Positions 56,744 to 64,000 of a DNA stretch of 64,000 nt are shown here, in pieces. The position numbers and the translations under genes are program-made. The DNA is from an uncultured Clostridia bacterium (GTDB taxonomy: Bacteria > Bacillota > Clostridia > Lachnospirales > CAG-274). Position 1 is the stretch's first letter. Each line of letters begins with the position of its first letter. The stretch lies in contig CATLIG010000006.1 in NCBI GenBank assembly GCA_949948985.1, positions 26,290 through 90,289 on the forward strand, in the 5' to 3' direction. The notes under the pieces are model-generated. The model worked only from the letters and a program-made list of their open reading frames with translations, was not told the DNA's origin and ran no database searches.

Positions 56744-57397
56744 ATGCGTATAAGAAGAAAACCATGGGCAGAAAATGAATTTAATACAAATAAAAATTAT
56801 ATTCAAAATCCTTATGATTTAAAAGGCAAATGGAAAACTTTTTTTAATAACAGCAATCCTATTCATATTGAGATAGGATGTGGAAAAGGTCAGTTTATTA
56901 CGACTATGTCAAAACTAAACCCCGATATTAATTATATAGCTATTGAAAGACAAAGTATGGTAATAGTTTCCGCGTTAAAAAATGGAAGAGAAAAAAATGT
57001 CGGAAAAAACCTTGCTTTTTTTACAGCTGATGTTGAAAATCTAAGAAATTTTTTTGAGCCGTCTGAAATAGAACGGATTTATATAAATTTCTGCGACCCA
57101 TGGCCAAATAAAAAAAAATGGGCAAAAAGAAGATTAACTCATAGAAATTTTCTTAAAATATACAGTGATATTTTTGGTGAAAACGGTGAATTATTTTTTA
57201 AAACAGATAGCAGAATTTTATTTGAGTTTTCTCTGAATGAATTTGAGTCACAGGAAAACTGGAAAATGAAAAATATATGTCTTGACCTTCACAACAGTGA
57301 ATTTGAAGGTAATATTATGACAGAATATGAGGAAAAATTTTCAAGTAAAGGTATGCCTATTTTCAGACTTGAAGCAAATTTCAATAAAAATATATAG
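56744..57397 (+). CDS. trmB: tRNA (guanine-N7-)-methyltransferase TrmB
   Basis: 217 residues from the ATG at 56744 with GGAGG ten bases upstream; the longer open frame has no RBS. SAM-binding IHIEIGCGKGQFITTMSK, IAIERQSMVIVSAL, then the family signature INFCDPWPNKKKWAKRRLTH and LFFKTDSRILFEFS. It methylates G46 in the tRNA variable loop. Single gene inside the richest repeat zone of the window; a family B element starts five bases after its stop. Confidence 0.95.
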   Translation: MRIRRKPWAENEFNTNKNYIQNPYDLKGKWKTFFNNSNPIHIEIGCGKGQFITTMSKLNPDINYIAIERQSMVIVSALKNGREKNVGKNLAFFTADVENLRNFFEPSEIERIYINFCDPWPNKKKWAKRRLTHRNFLKIYSDIFGENGELFFKTDSRILFEFSLNEFESQENWKMKNICLDLHNSEFEGNIMTEYEEKFSSKGMPIFRLEANFNKNI

Positions 57398-57402
57398 ATA
57401 TT

Positions 57403-57562
57403 AGACCTGTTCGATAACCACTACAGTAACGATTGACAAGAATTTTTTTGCCAGACAAAATCTAGTTTTTGCGGTAACTTTTTATGTCTGTCAAAAAAAA
57501 CAAACAAAGGATGACAGAAAAAGGTCTGTCAAAACAGATATAGCGGTTATTTAAAACAGTCC
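57403..57562. repeat. Family B element, copy
   Basis: AGACCTGTTCGATAACCACT at the left; inverted right end AGGACTGTTTTAAATAACCG. Contains GTAACGATTGACAAGAA. Confidence 0.75.
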
Positions 57563-57569
57563 TAGCAGT

Positions 57570-57727
57570 TCGCAAAATTTTTAACACGAAATAATAAAAT
57601 AATTCCTTTAAATATCAGATTTATCAAATATTATAGTCAATCAATTTAAAAATAATTAAAAGGAAGTGAGATAAAATTTATTTTTCCCACTGAACTTTTT
57701 TATTTTTAACTATACTTGTATTGTTTC
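57570..57727. repeat. Family A repeat (reverse) split by a family C element
   Basis: TTCGCAAAATTTTTAACACG starts the reverse-oriented family A; TTGTATTGTTTCGCTATA closes it. A 79-base family C element (57634-57712) sits in between, flanked by TA on both sides. Confidence 0.7.
57634..57712. repeat. Internally deleted family C element
   Basis: Starts TAGTCAATCAATTTAAAAAT and ends TTTTTATTTTTAACTA. The core present in other copies is mostly lost, but GGAAGTGAGATAAAATTTAT matches the copy at 55.9 kb. Confidence 0.65.
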
Positions 57728-57746
57728 GCTATAATTAATATACGTC

Positions 57747-57784
57747 AAAAAATCGGCAAAGATTTTACTTTGCCGATTTTTTTT
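57747..57784. terminator. Bidirectional terminator between trmB side and PL11 gene
   Basis: AAAAAATCGGCAAAG and CTTTGCCGATTTTTT form a strong stem with A and T runs on both sides. Confidence 0.9.
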
Positions 57785-57855
57785 GCTCAATAGACATTTT
57801 TTAAGAAATTATATTAATAAAAAATACTTTGCTTAATTATTTTTATTAAATAGGT

Positions 57856-60800
57856 CTATTTTATTTCTTTCTTAAATGTTTCCACATTGAAAGCGGGTTT
57901 CATATTGTCCATACTTTCCCAAATAAATATTTTAAGAACAGTATCAGACATTTGTTTTTTATCAAGAGAGAAAGTATAATTTGAAATCTCAGTTGATATA
58001 GATGCGTTTTTATATTTAGAATCAATTAACATTCCGTTTGAGTTATACAAAGCAGCTATAATAACTGCGTTTTTGCTTTCAACTTTAGATATAACAGAAG
58101 CGTTAAAATTAATAATTCCGTTATCATCAGTGAAATCATTTACTTCTATAACAACAGGAATAGGTCGCACAATAGCATCAAATGATTTAATTTCCTGACC
58201 GTTATATATACAAACGACTTTAAGCTCTATTTCAGGCGCGTTCTTTTTAACTGAAAGATTTCCATTATCATCAATAGATAAGTATTCCGATTCAAAATCT
58301 GCACCATTTTTATCTGTAATTTTATAGGAAATTCCTCCTGATAAATCAACAGATAAATAATCACTCCATGCCAAAGCTTCAAAAGAATCAGGTTTAAAGC
58401 TCACAATCGAAGGTCCTGTCAAATAAACGTTACCTTCATAAGGCCATTTTGAGTTAATTACATGATTTGATTTATAAACTCTTAAATCACCCAAAATCAA
58501 TTTTCCATTTCCCGAATCGCCATCTCGTCTAATTGAAAGTTTGTTTACAGGATTATCAGAAGCCCCTACTCTATTCTGTAATTCTGCCTGTATTTTATCC
58601 TGTAAAATTTCTCCTGTATTTTTGTCCGCAATAGAAACTTGTATATTATTGTTGTTATAAACAATAAGACAATGAGCTGTTTTACTTAAATCAGCAGGCT
58701 TACCCTTTGTCATCTTATTTTCACTGCTTACAGCATAGGAATACCCATCATTTTCAACTAAATACCCTACAGTATTTCCTGACGCTCCATTTTTGCCATA
58801 AGCCGTAATGCCAAAGAGAGAACCTTCTTTTGGAACCGCTCCTGTTTCTTCATACTTCATATCAAACTCAACAGCAAAATCAGTACATTCTTTAGGTAAA
58901 TTTATGTCAATACCTTTATCACCAATAACATATCCGCTGTATTTGTTTCCATAAGAATCATTAATATAATCAGGAATTATTTCTGTACTAAAACCATGTT
59001 TAGCTGAACTTGGCAAAAATCCATTTTTAGCAAAATATGTTCTGTAAATATCCTCGTCAAAAGTTCTTTTTTCCTCAAACACTAAATTAATTTCATTTTT
59101 ACCGTCAAAACTTTCATCGGTAAAATTAGGTGAGTACTCATAAGTAATATTTCCTTTTAAAATATCATCTTTTTTAGAATCAATTAACTCATCTGATACA
59201 TTTTCAATAACTTCTGATTCTTTAAGTTTAATGCCTCCGGCTGATACATAATTAACAGTCAAAACATTTTTCTTCTTTGAGATTTTAATATCTCTTATTT
59301 TGTTGCCGTTATAAGAACATCTGACAGCGTAATCTCCGCCTGTTATATCTGCATTTGCTCCAATATTAAGAATACCATTCTCATTTACCGAAATATCTGC
59401 CGGCGCAGCCACGTTTCCGTTTGAATCAACTATTGAGTAAGTAATACTTTTTGTTAAGTCAACATAATATCCTTTTAAATCTGTTTCATGCTTAAACTCT
59501 GTAGGCGATATTTCTGTTGATGATGGAACTGATACCTCTATATTTTCTTCTGTAGGCCATAATTCTTTAGTAGGTCCGTTAATTTTGTATACTTTAAGAC
59601 CCGAAAGACCAATTTTTATATTGCCGGCACCATAACCTCTCATAAATTGAATCTTTTTTACAGGATTATCTGAAGCGCCTACATTGTTTCTAAGTGCCAC
59701 CGAAGTTCTGCTTTTAATAATTTCACCATTTTTATTTCCAACAGTAAAATACATACTATCTTCATTACACTCAATTATATAATGGAGCATTCCATTAGGA
59801 ACTTCTCCGAAATATCCAAACTTTCCACCACCCCATATAGATGCGAATTCAGGAGAAGACGAAGCGTTTTTAAGTCCCGCTCCTATTGTTGTTCCTTGAG
59901 ATTTTTCTCCAAGCATAGTAATTCCAAATATAGAATTATCAGCTATATCATTGTTATTTCCAAGATACGTCATATCAAACTCAGTCACAAAATTAGTATA
60001 GCCTTGGGGCATATCAATAGTAATCACTTTATCTCCTATAAGATAAGCTCCGTATTTAGAACCGTCAGTATCTCCGTATTCGGCAGTCAGTCCATTAGTA
60101 TTATATTTATGCGTCTGAGAGTCTGCCGAAAATCCATCTTTAGAGAAATTAGTATTATATATGTTTGTGTCATACTCCCCAGGTACAACTTTCTTTGTAA
60201 ACACAGCCTTCACTGTCTTTCCTCCGTTTACCTGAAAAGCTGTATCGCTTGACAAATCAGCATTATATTCATATGTAACGCCGTTAAATTCTATGTCCTC
60301 TTTATCTTCGTCAGATAGAGAAAAACTGTCCCCCGCGTTAAACATATTAATTTTGCTTTCTTTAAGTCTTTCACCGCTATCGGTTACATACTCCACAGAT
60401 ACGCCGTTATCTGCCGTAACAATTTTTGTTCTTTTTATAATCGTATCTTTATATTTGCACACAAGATAATATTCACCGCTAGCGTTTTCTGATACTATAA
60501 GCTTGTTCCTGCTTATAGAAATACCTTTGCTTTCGTCTGCTATATTTCCGTCTGTATCAGTTATTTCATATACAAACTTATCACTCATATCTATACTCAG
60601 TTTTCCGTCTATTGTATTAAATACCGCTTTTTTAGGCGAAATATCTGTTTCTGATGGAATAGCCGCAAAAATATTTTCTCCGTAATCCCATTCTGTTTCA
60701 CTTGGAACATCCATTGTATAAACTTTAAAGTCTGAAAGAGCGATATTAACATTTCCATTTCCATTTACTCTCATAAATTTAAACTTGTTTACAGGTCTTT

Positions 60801-63411
60801 CCGCCGAACCCACATTGTTTCTAAGTCCTCCCGGATTAAAGCTTTCTCTTGATATTTCCCCTGTTTCCTTGTTTAAAACAGTAAGAGTCATTTTTCCGTC
60901 ACCGCATTGTAAAATATAATGCAGCATTACATTATTTGAAATATTGCCCGAAAAACTTATATTGTTAGTAGAATTGGCATTTCCCCATACAGCTCCAATC
61001 TGCGGAACAAGCTGTCCTGTAAATCTCATTCCGAAAGTTGTTCCCTGAGAATTTCCGGAAAATGGTGTAAGTCCAAATATAGCTCCTCCGTTTACAGCAC
61101 TGTCTTTATCTAAATATGCCATATCAAATTCAGCTATAAAATCAGTATATCCCTCTGGCAAATTAATAGTAATATCTTTATCGCCTATGTTGTACGAACC
61201 ATACTTAAATTTGCCTAAAGCTCCGTACTGTGCTTCCGCACCCGCGGTATATCCGTGTTTTTCAGAATTTGCATTGTATCCGTCTTTAGAGAAATTGGTA
61301 GTATATATTTCCTTTCCATAATTACCGGGAACCGTTTTTTCAGTAAATACCAATTTAACAGTCTTATCAATACCAGCCGGAACAGAATTTGAATCTGATA
61401 AATCCGGAGCGTATTCATATACTTTTCCGTTTTCTGACAAAATATCCTCTTTATATTGTTCCGAAACCTCAAAATCATTAGTATCGTCAACAGCTTTATT
61501 AATTACCTCGGAATCTTTCAATTTTACTCCGTCTGCTGTCTTAAACTCAATAGTAATACTAGACTCTGCCTTAGTTTCAAGTCGGCGGTTTATTTTTACT
61601 TCTTTGCTGTCTTTTTCTACATTAAATCTTCCCTCTGCGGTTATATATCCGTTTTTCACAATTTTATAAATATTTTCACCTGTTCCTACAGGAATAGATG
61701 CTTTTCCAGATGAATCCGTAACAACAGAGTGAGTTCCAATCCAAATTTCAGCTCCCTCACATACACCTTTAACAGTAGATACATTAAAATCCACTTTACA
61801 TGGGTATACCTCGTCTATATTCGGCTGTGCGTAGGTTGTTTTGTCAGGCCCTATAAAAAAGCTTGGGTGCGGAGGCTGGTTATATCCCACATTCTGCCAA
61901 GCAACAGCGCATCTGTATTGACTGTCGTGCATAAGAGTAGGCATTTTATAATCTGTAGGAGCGAGAGAAAAGAATACTCTAAGAGCCGTATTGTCATAAT
62001 GCCTCATTATTATTTCTTCTCTCCAGTCACCGAATAAATCCGCTTGTAGACAAGGATTTCCTTTCGTTCCATTGTTTCGTTCTATAGCGTTATTATTAGA
62101 TATAGTCCAGAGTCTGTCAAAACTGTTTGTATCGTCATTCCATTTTATTATTTTATCACCGTCAAGAAGTTCTCTTAATAAATCGCCGTCCCAGTAAATA
62201 ACAAAATTCGGCGCACAGTTTGACGTTCCATTTAAAGTCATCTCATTTCCTTCTATATCATAAAATCCCTGAGAACTCCACGCTAAAACACCGTGCTCTT
62301 TGCTTATATTTGCCATTATTCCTCTTCCGATATCGTCAGTTCCAACCTTTTTCCAATTAATATGTCCATCGCCGTCACGGTATCCGGTTCCCCAATGAGG
62401 TTTATCCTCAAGTACACTGAATATTTCCTGTTTTCCGTCATTATCAAAATCAGTTACATGTAAAGCATCTCCATGACCCCAACCTGTCGAATACGCACTT
62501 TTTCCATCATTTTCCAATACTCCTGAACCGTTTATAATCTCATCACATCCATCGTTGTCCAAATCAGCTATAGACAACTGGTGATTTCCTTGTCCGAAAT
62601 ATGGGTCTTTTTTATTTGTTCCTGTATCATACACCCACTTTTCCTTTAAATTTTCACCGTCCCAGTCATAGACGGCAACAGCGGTTCTTGCGTAATATCC
62701 TCTGCACATAATAAGACTTGGTCTTACTCCGTCAAGATATCCCACACCCGCTACAAATCTGCTTGCTCTGTTCCCGTAATCATCTCCCCAGCTGTTTAAA
62801 TCTCCTCTTCCGGGATTATAGTAAATGGTGTCCATTGCCGCACCTGTTTCCCCGTTAAATATTGTCAAATATTCCGGTCCTGAGAGAATACGGCCTTTCT
62901 TTTTATCCGTACTGGTTGTATCCAGATAAAAAGCGAAATTATCAGCATTTTTTATCTCAGCGATTTTTGACGCTTCAGTAACATATTTTCCCTGACCATC
63001 TATAGAACCGGGCGCTGTTTTCATAGCTAGCTCCGCTTTTCCGTTTCCGTCAAAATCATATACAATATATTGTGTATAATGAGCCCCTGCCGTTATATTT
63101 TTGCCTAAATCAATTCTCCATAATTTTTCTCCTGTCATTTCATAAGCGTCAATAAAGACATTTCCTGTTTCTCCTGAACTTGCGCTGTCTTTTGAATTAG
63201 TAGGGTCCCATTTTAAAATTATTTCATATTCTCCGTCTCCGTCAACATCACCGACAGAAGCGTCATTTGCTCCTCCTGAATAATACTGTTTTTTACCACT
63301 GCTATCTGTATAACTACCCTTATTATCCAAATAAGTGTATTTTGAACCAGTAGATGTTCTTGAATCAGGCGGCGCCTCAATAGGAATATCTATATATCCA
63401 TAAGGAATCGG
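57856..63411 (-). CDS. Rhamnogalacturonan lyase (PL11), main body after in-frame UGA
   Basis: About 1851 codons in frame with the upstream signal-peptide fragment. The first ~500 residues are a PL11 catalytic propeller: NDASVGDVDGDGEYEIILKW, YDFDGNGKAELAMKTAPGSI, ADLDNDGCDEIINGSG, DFDNDGKQEIFSV and CAVAWQNVGYNQPPHPSFFI, with Ca-binding Asp loops. A carboxypeptidase-regulatory-like domain follows, then three repeats of a ~330-residue unit pairing a MucBP-like strand domain (e.g. GVSVEYVTDSGERLKES) with a jelly-roll-like domain (YNTNFSKDGFSADSQTHKY; IGDKVITIDMPQGYTNFVTE), and a C-terminal domain with FNASVISKVESKNAVIIAAL. It would cleave pectin rhamnogalacturonan I outside the cell. No good start codon or RBS is found after the UGA, so this piece is unlikely to be translated on its own. 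Confidence 0.8.
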   Translation of the reverse strand, partial: PIPYGYIDIPIEAPPDSRTSTGSKYTYLDNKGSYTDSSGKKQYYSGGANDASVGDVDGDGEYEIILKWDPTNSKDSASSGETGNVFIDAYEMTGEKLWRIDLGKNITAGAHYTQYIVYDFDGNGKAELAMKTAPGSIDGQGKYVTEASKIAEIKNADNFAFYLDTTSTDKKKGRILSGPEYLTIFNGETGAAMDTIYYNPGRGDLNSWGDDYGNRASRFVAGVGYLDGVRPSLIMCRGYYARTAVAVYDWDGENLKEKWVYDTGTNKKDPYFGQGNHQLSIADLDNDGCDEIINGSGVLENDGKSAYSTGWGHGDALHVTDFDNDGKQEIFSVLEDKPHWGTGYRDGDGHINWKKVGTDDIGRGIMANISKEHGVLAWSSQGFYDIEGNEMTLNGTSNCAPNFVIYWDGDLLRELLDGDKIIKWNDDTNSFDRLWTISNNNAIERNNGTKGNPCLQADLFGDWREEIIMRHYDNTALRVFFSLAPTDYKMPTLMHDSQYRCAVAWQNVGYNQPPHPSFFIGPDKTTYAQPNIDEVYPCKVDFNVSTVKGVCEGAEIWIGTHSVVTDSSGKASIPVGTGENIYKIVKNGYITAEGRFNVEKDSKEVKINRRLETKAESSITIEFKTADGVKLKDSEVINKAVDDTNDFEVSEQYKEDILSENGKVYEYAPDLSDSNSVPAGIDKTVKLVFTEKTVPGNYGKEIYTTNFSKDGYNANSEKHGYTAGAEAQYGALGKFKYGSYNIGDKDITINLPEGYTDFIAEFDMAYLDKDSAVNGGAIFGLTPFSGNSQGTTFGMRFTGQLVPQIGAVWGNANSTNNISFSGNISNNVMLHYILQCGDGKMTLTVLNKETGEISRESFNPGGLRNNVGSAERPVNKFKFMRVNGNGNVNIALSDFKVYTMDVPSETEWDYGENIFAAIPSETDISPKKAVFNTIDGKLSIDMSDKFVYEITDTDGNIADESKGISISRNKLIVSENASGEYYLVCKYKDTIIKRTKIVTADNGVSVEYVTDSGERLKESKINMFNAGDSFSLSDEDKEDIEFNGVTYEYNADLSSDTAFQVNGGKTVKAVFTKKVVPGEYDTNIYNTNFSKDGFSADSQTHKYNTNGLTAEYGDTDGSKYGAYLIGDKVITIDMPQGYTNFVTEFDMTYLGNNNDIADNSIFGITMLGEKSQGTTIGAGLKNASSSPEFASIWGGGKFGYFGEVPNGMLHYIIECNEDSMYFTVGNKNGEIIKSRTSVALRNNVGASDNPVKKIQFMRGYGAGNIKIGLSGLKVYKINGPTKELWPTEENIEVSVPSSTEISPTEFKHETDLKGYYVDLTKSITYSIVDSNGNVAAPADISVNENGILNIGANADITGGDYAVRCSYNGNKIRDIKISKKKNVLTVNYVSAGGIKLKESEVIENVSDELIDSKKDDILKGNITYEYSPNFTDESFDGKNEINLVFEEKRTFDEDIYRTYFAKNGFLPSSAKHGFSTEIIPDYINDSYGNKYSGYVIGDKGIDINLPKECTDFAVEFDMKYEETGAVPKEGSLFGITAYGKNGASGNTVGYLVENDGYSYAVSSENKMTKGKPADLSKTAHCLIVYNNNNIQVSIADKNTGEILQDKIQAELQNRVGASDNPVNKLSIRRDGDSGNGKLILGDLRVYKSNHVINSKWPYEGNVYLTGPSIVSFKPDSFEALAWSDYLSVDLSGGISYKITDKNGADFESEYLSIDDNGNLSVKKNAPEIELKVVCIYNGQEIKSFDAIVRPIPVVIEVNDFTDDNGIINFNASVISKVESKNAVIIAALYNSNGMLIDSKYKNASISTEISNYTFSLDKKQMSDTVLKIFIWESMDNMKPAFNVETFKKEIK

Positions 63412-63801
63412 TCACGAACTGTCTTTATGTCCCTCAACTATCTGCACTTCTTTTGAAAGAACTCCCTCTTTGCCATTAAATACCGGAGCTATTCTATATG
63501 TATTATTTTTATTTCCTCCAGTATGTGTGTAATTTGTGTTATCCACATTTATAAGAAGCTCTCCGTTACAATAAATATTAAATGTTGTTTCAATAGACTC
63601 GCTTCCAAGAAGCCTCCATGTCAAATATACATTTCCGTCTATTTCCGCTCCTATAGCTCCTCTTGTCAAATATTCCATTTGCCTTGCGCCTGTAGCTTTT
63701 ACACTTTTAGACTCGTGAATTTCAGGTTCTGCGTAAAGCTTAACCGTAAATGTACTAACCAGCATACATAACGAAAGGATAAAACTCATACATCTACGCA
63801 T
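63412..63801 (-). CDS. N-terminal fragment of the PL11 rhamnogalacturonan lyase, ends at UGA
   Basis: 129 codons with AAGGAGATG before the ATG and a signal peptide (MRRCMSFILSLCMLVSTFTV ... LYAEPE). It covers the N-terminal beta domain of PL11 lyases (QMEYLTRGAIGAEIDGNVYL TWRLLGSE..., FNIYCNGELLINVDNTNYTH), which normally runs straight into the propeller. The frame ends with ...GHKDSS and TGA at 63412-63414, then continues PIPYGYIDIPIEAPPD in the same frame. Alone it would be a secreted domain without catalytic residues. It is best read as the front of one gene spanning 57856-63801. Confidence 0.75.
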   Translation of the reverse strand: MRRCMSFILSLCMLVSTFTVKLYAEPEIHESKSVKATGARQMEYLTRGAIGAEIDGNVYLTWRLLGSESIETTFNIYCNGELLINVDNTNYTHTGGNKNNTYRIAPVFNGKEGVLSKEVQIVEGHKDSS

Positions 63802-64000
63802 TTTATCATCTCCTTATAATTTTATTCGCGTATTCACATAAATTTAAATATAATTGTTATAAACAAAATTTCCTCCTTTCTTCTCGGTTTTCTTTAACCA
63901 ATCATAAAAAGCAGATAAAAATAATTTCAACAAAAAAATGATTATCTTTATTTTTTGTTAAACTATTTTCAATAATACCATAGCAAATTAATAAAACTAA
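63802..64000. other. Upstream region of the PL11 gene
   Basis: AT-rich leader region with no gene. A GAAAGGAGG sequence near 63871-63879 is followed by a ten-codon frame that I did not accept as a gene. Confidence 0.4.

Noticed and set aside
63412..63414. UGA read as tryptophan or selenocysteine across the genome
   Set aside because: TGA is used as a normal stop in this window (Lrp regulator, MBL gene), so the code is not altered; no clear SECIS-like hairpin follows the codon.
63834..63866. Ten-codon frame with a GGAGG site upstream of the PL11 gene (possible leader peptide)
   Set aside because: It needs a TTG start and shows no regulatory codon pattern or adjacent attenuator hairpin; chance is likely in such AT-rich sequence.

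Overview
The window comes from an AT-rich, low-GC Gram-positive chromosome, most likely an anaerobic, motile Clostridia-type gut or sediment bacterium. Supporting signs are AGGAGG-type ribosome binding sites, copper-amine-oxidase-like and SLH surface domains, an [FeFe]-hydrogenase maturase (HydG), chemotaxis genes (cheR, cheB), many HD-GYP regulators, a Na/phosphate symporter fused to a PhoU-like tail, and a giant rhamnogalacturonan lyase. The species cannot be read from the sequence; a pectin-degrading clostridium is a reasonable guess.

Layout. 1-9.4 kb: end of rnz, tRNA-Tyr, an EF-hand-like Ca-binding protein, a lipoprotein, an Hpt plus REC-HD-GYP pair, a PAP2 phosphatase, and a flavodoxin-like/SCP2 fusion upstream of dapF. 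9.9-18.4 kb: a surface and cyclic-nucleotide signalling block (MBL hydrolase, GAF-HD-GYP, FecR surface protein, CHASE2 adenylate cyclase, NHL-SLH protein). 19-25.8 kb: a FAD oxidoreductase, then tig-clpP-clpX protein quality control, a YlxP-like protein, HIT and GNAT. 25.9-32.8 kb: lower glycolysis (pgk-tpiA-gpmI, eno with its own promoter, no gap) and a Na/Pi symporter. 33.5-45.8 kb: PHP phosphatase, CAP protein, sirtuin, aminotransferase and Lrp regulator, cheR-cheB, a glycosyltransferase, hydG, small unknown proteins and a DJ-1 protein. 46-57.4 kb: HD-GYP, CPBP protease, a Pro/Asn-rich protein, a second CheB with a degenerate receiver, a cell-wall amidase, an Asn-rich unknown and trmB. 57.9-63.8 kb: one enormous PL11 polysaccharide lyase gene interrupted by an in-frame UGA.

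The most unusual part lies between the genes. Many intergenic gaps hold short palindromic, non-autonomous (MITE-like) repeats in at least five families, with terminal inverted repeats and no transposase in the window. One family (TAGTCAA...TTGACTA) is caught twice inside other repeat families. In one case the interrupted copy can be rejoined exactly by assuming a TA target duplication, as for mariner/IS630-type transposition. Repeat ends also supply or abut the stop codons of several genes. I found no CRISPR array, rRNA, phage module or complete insertion sequence.
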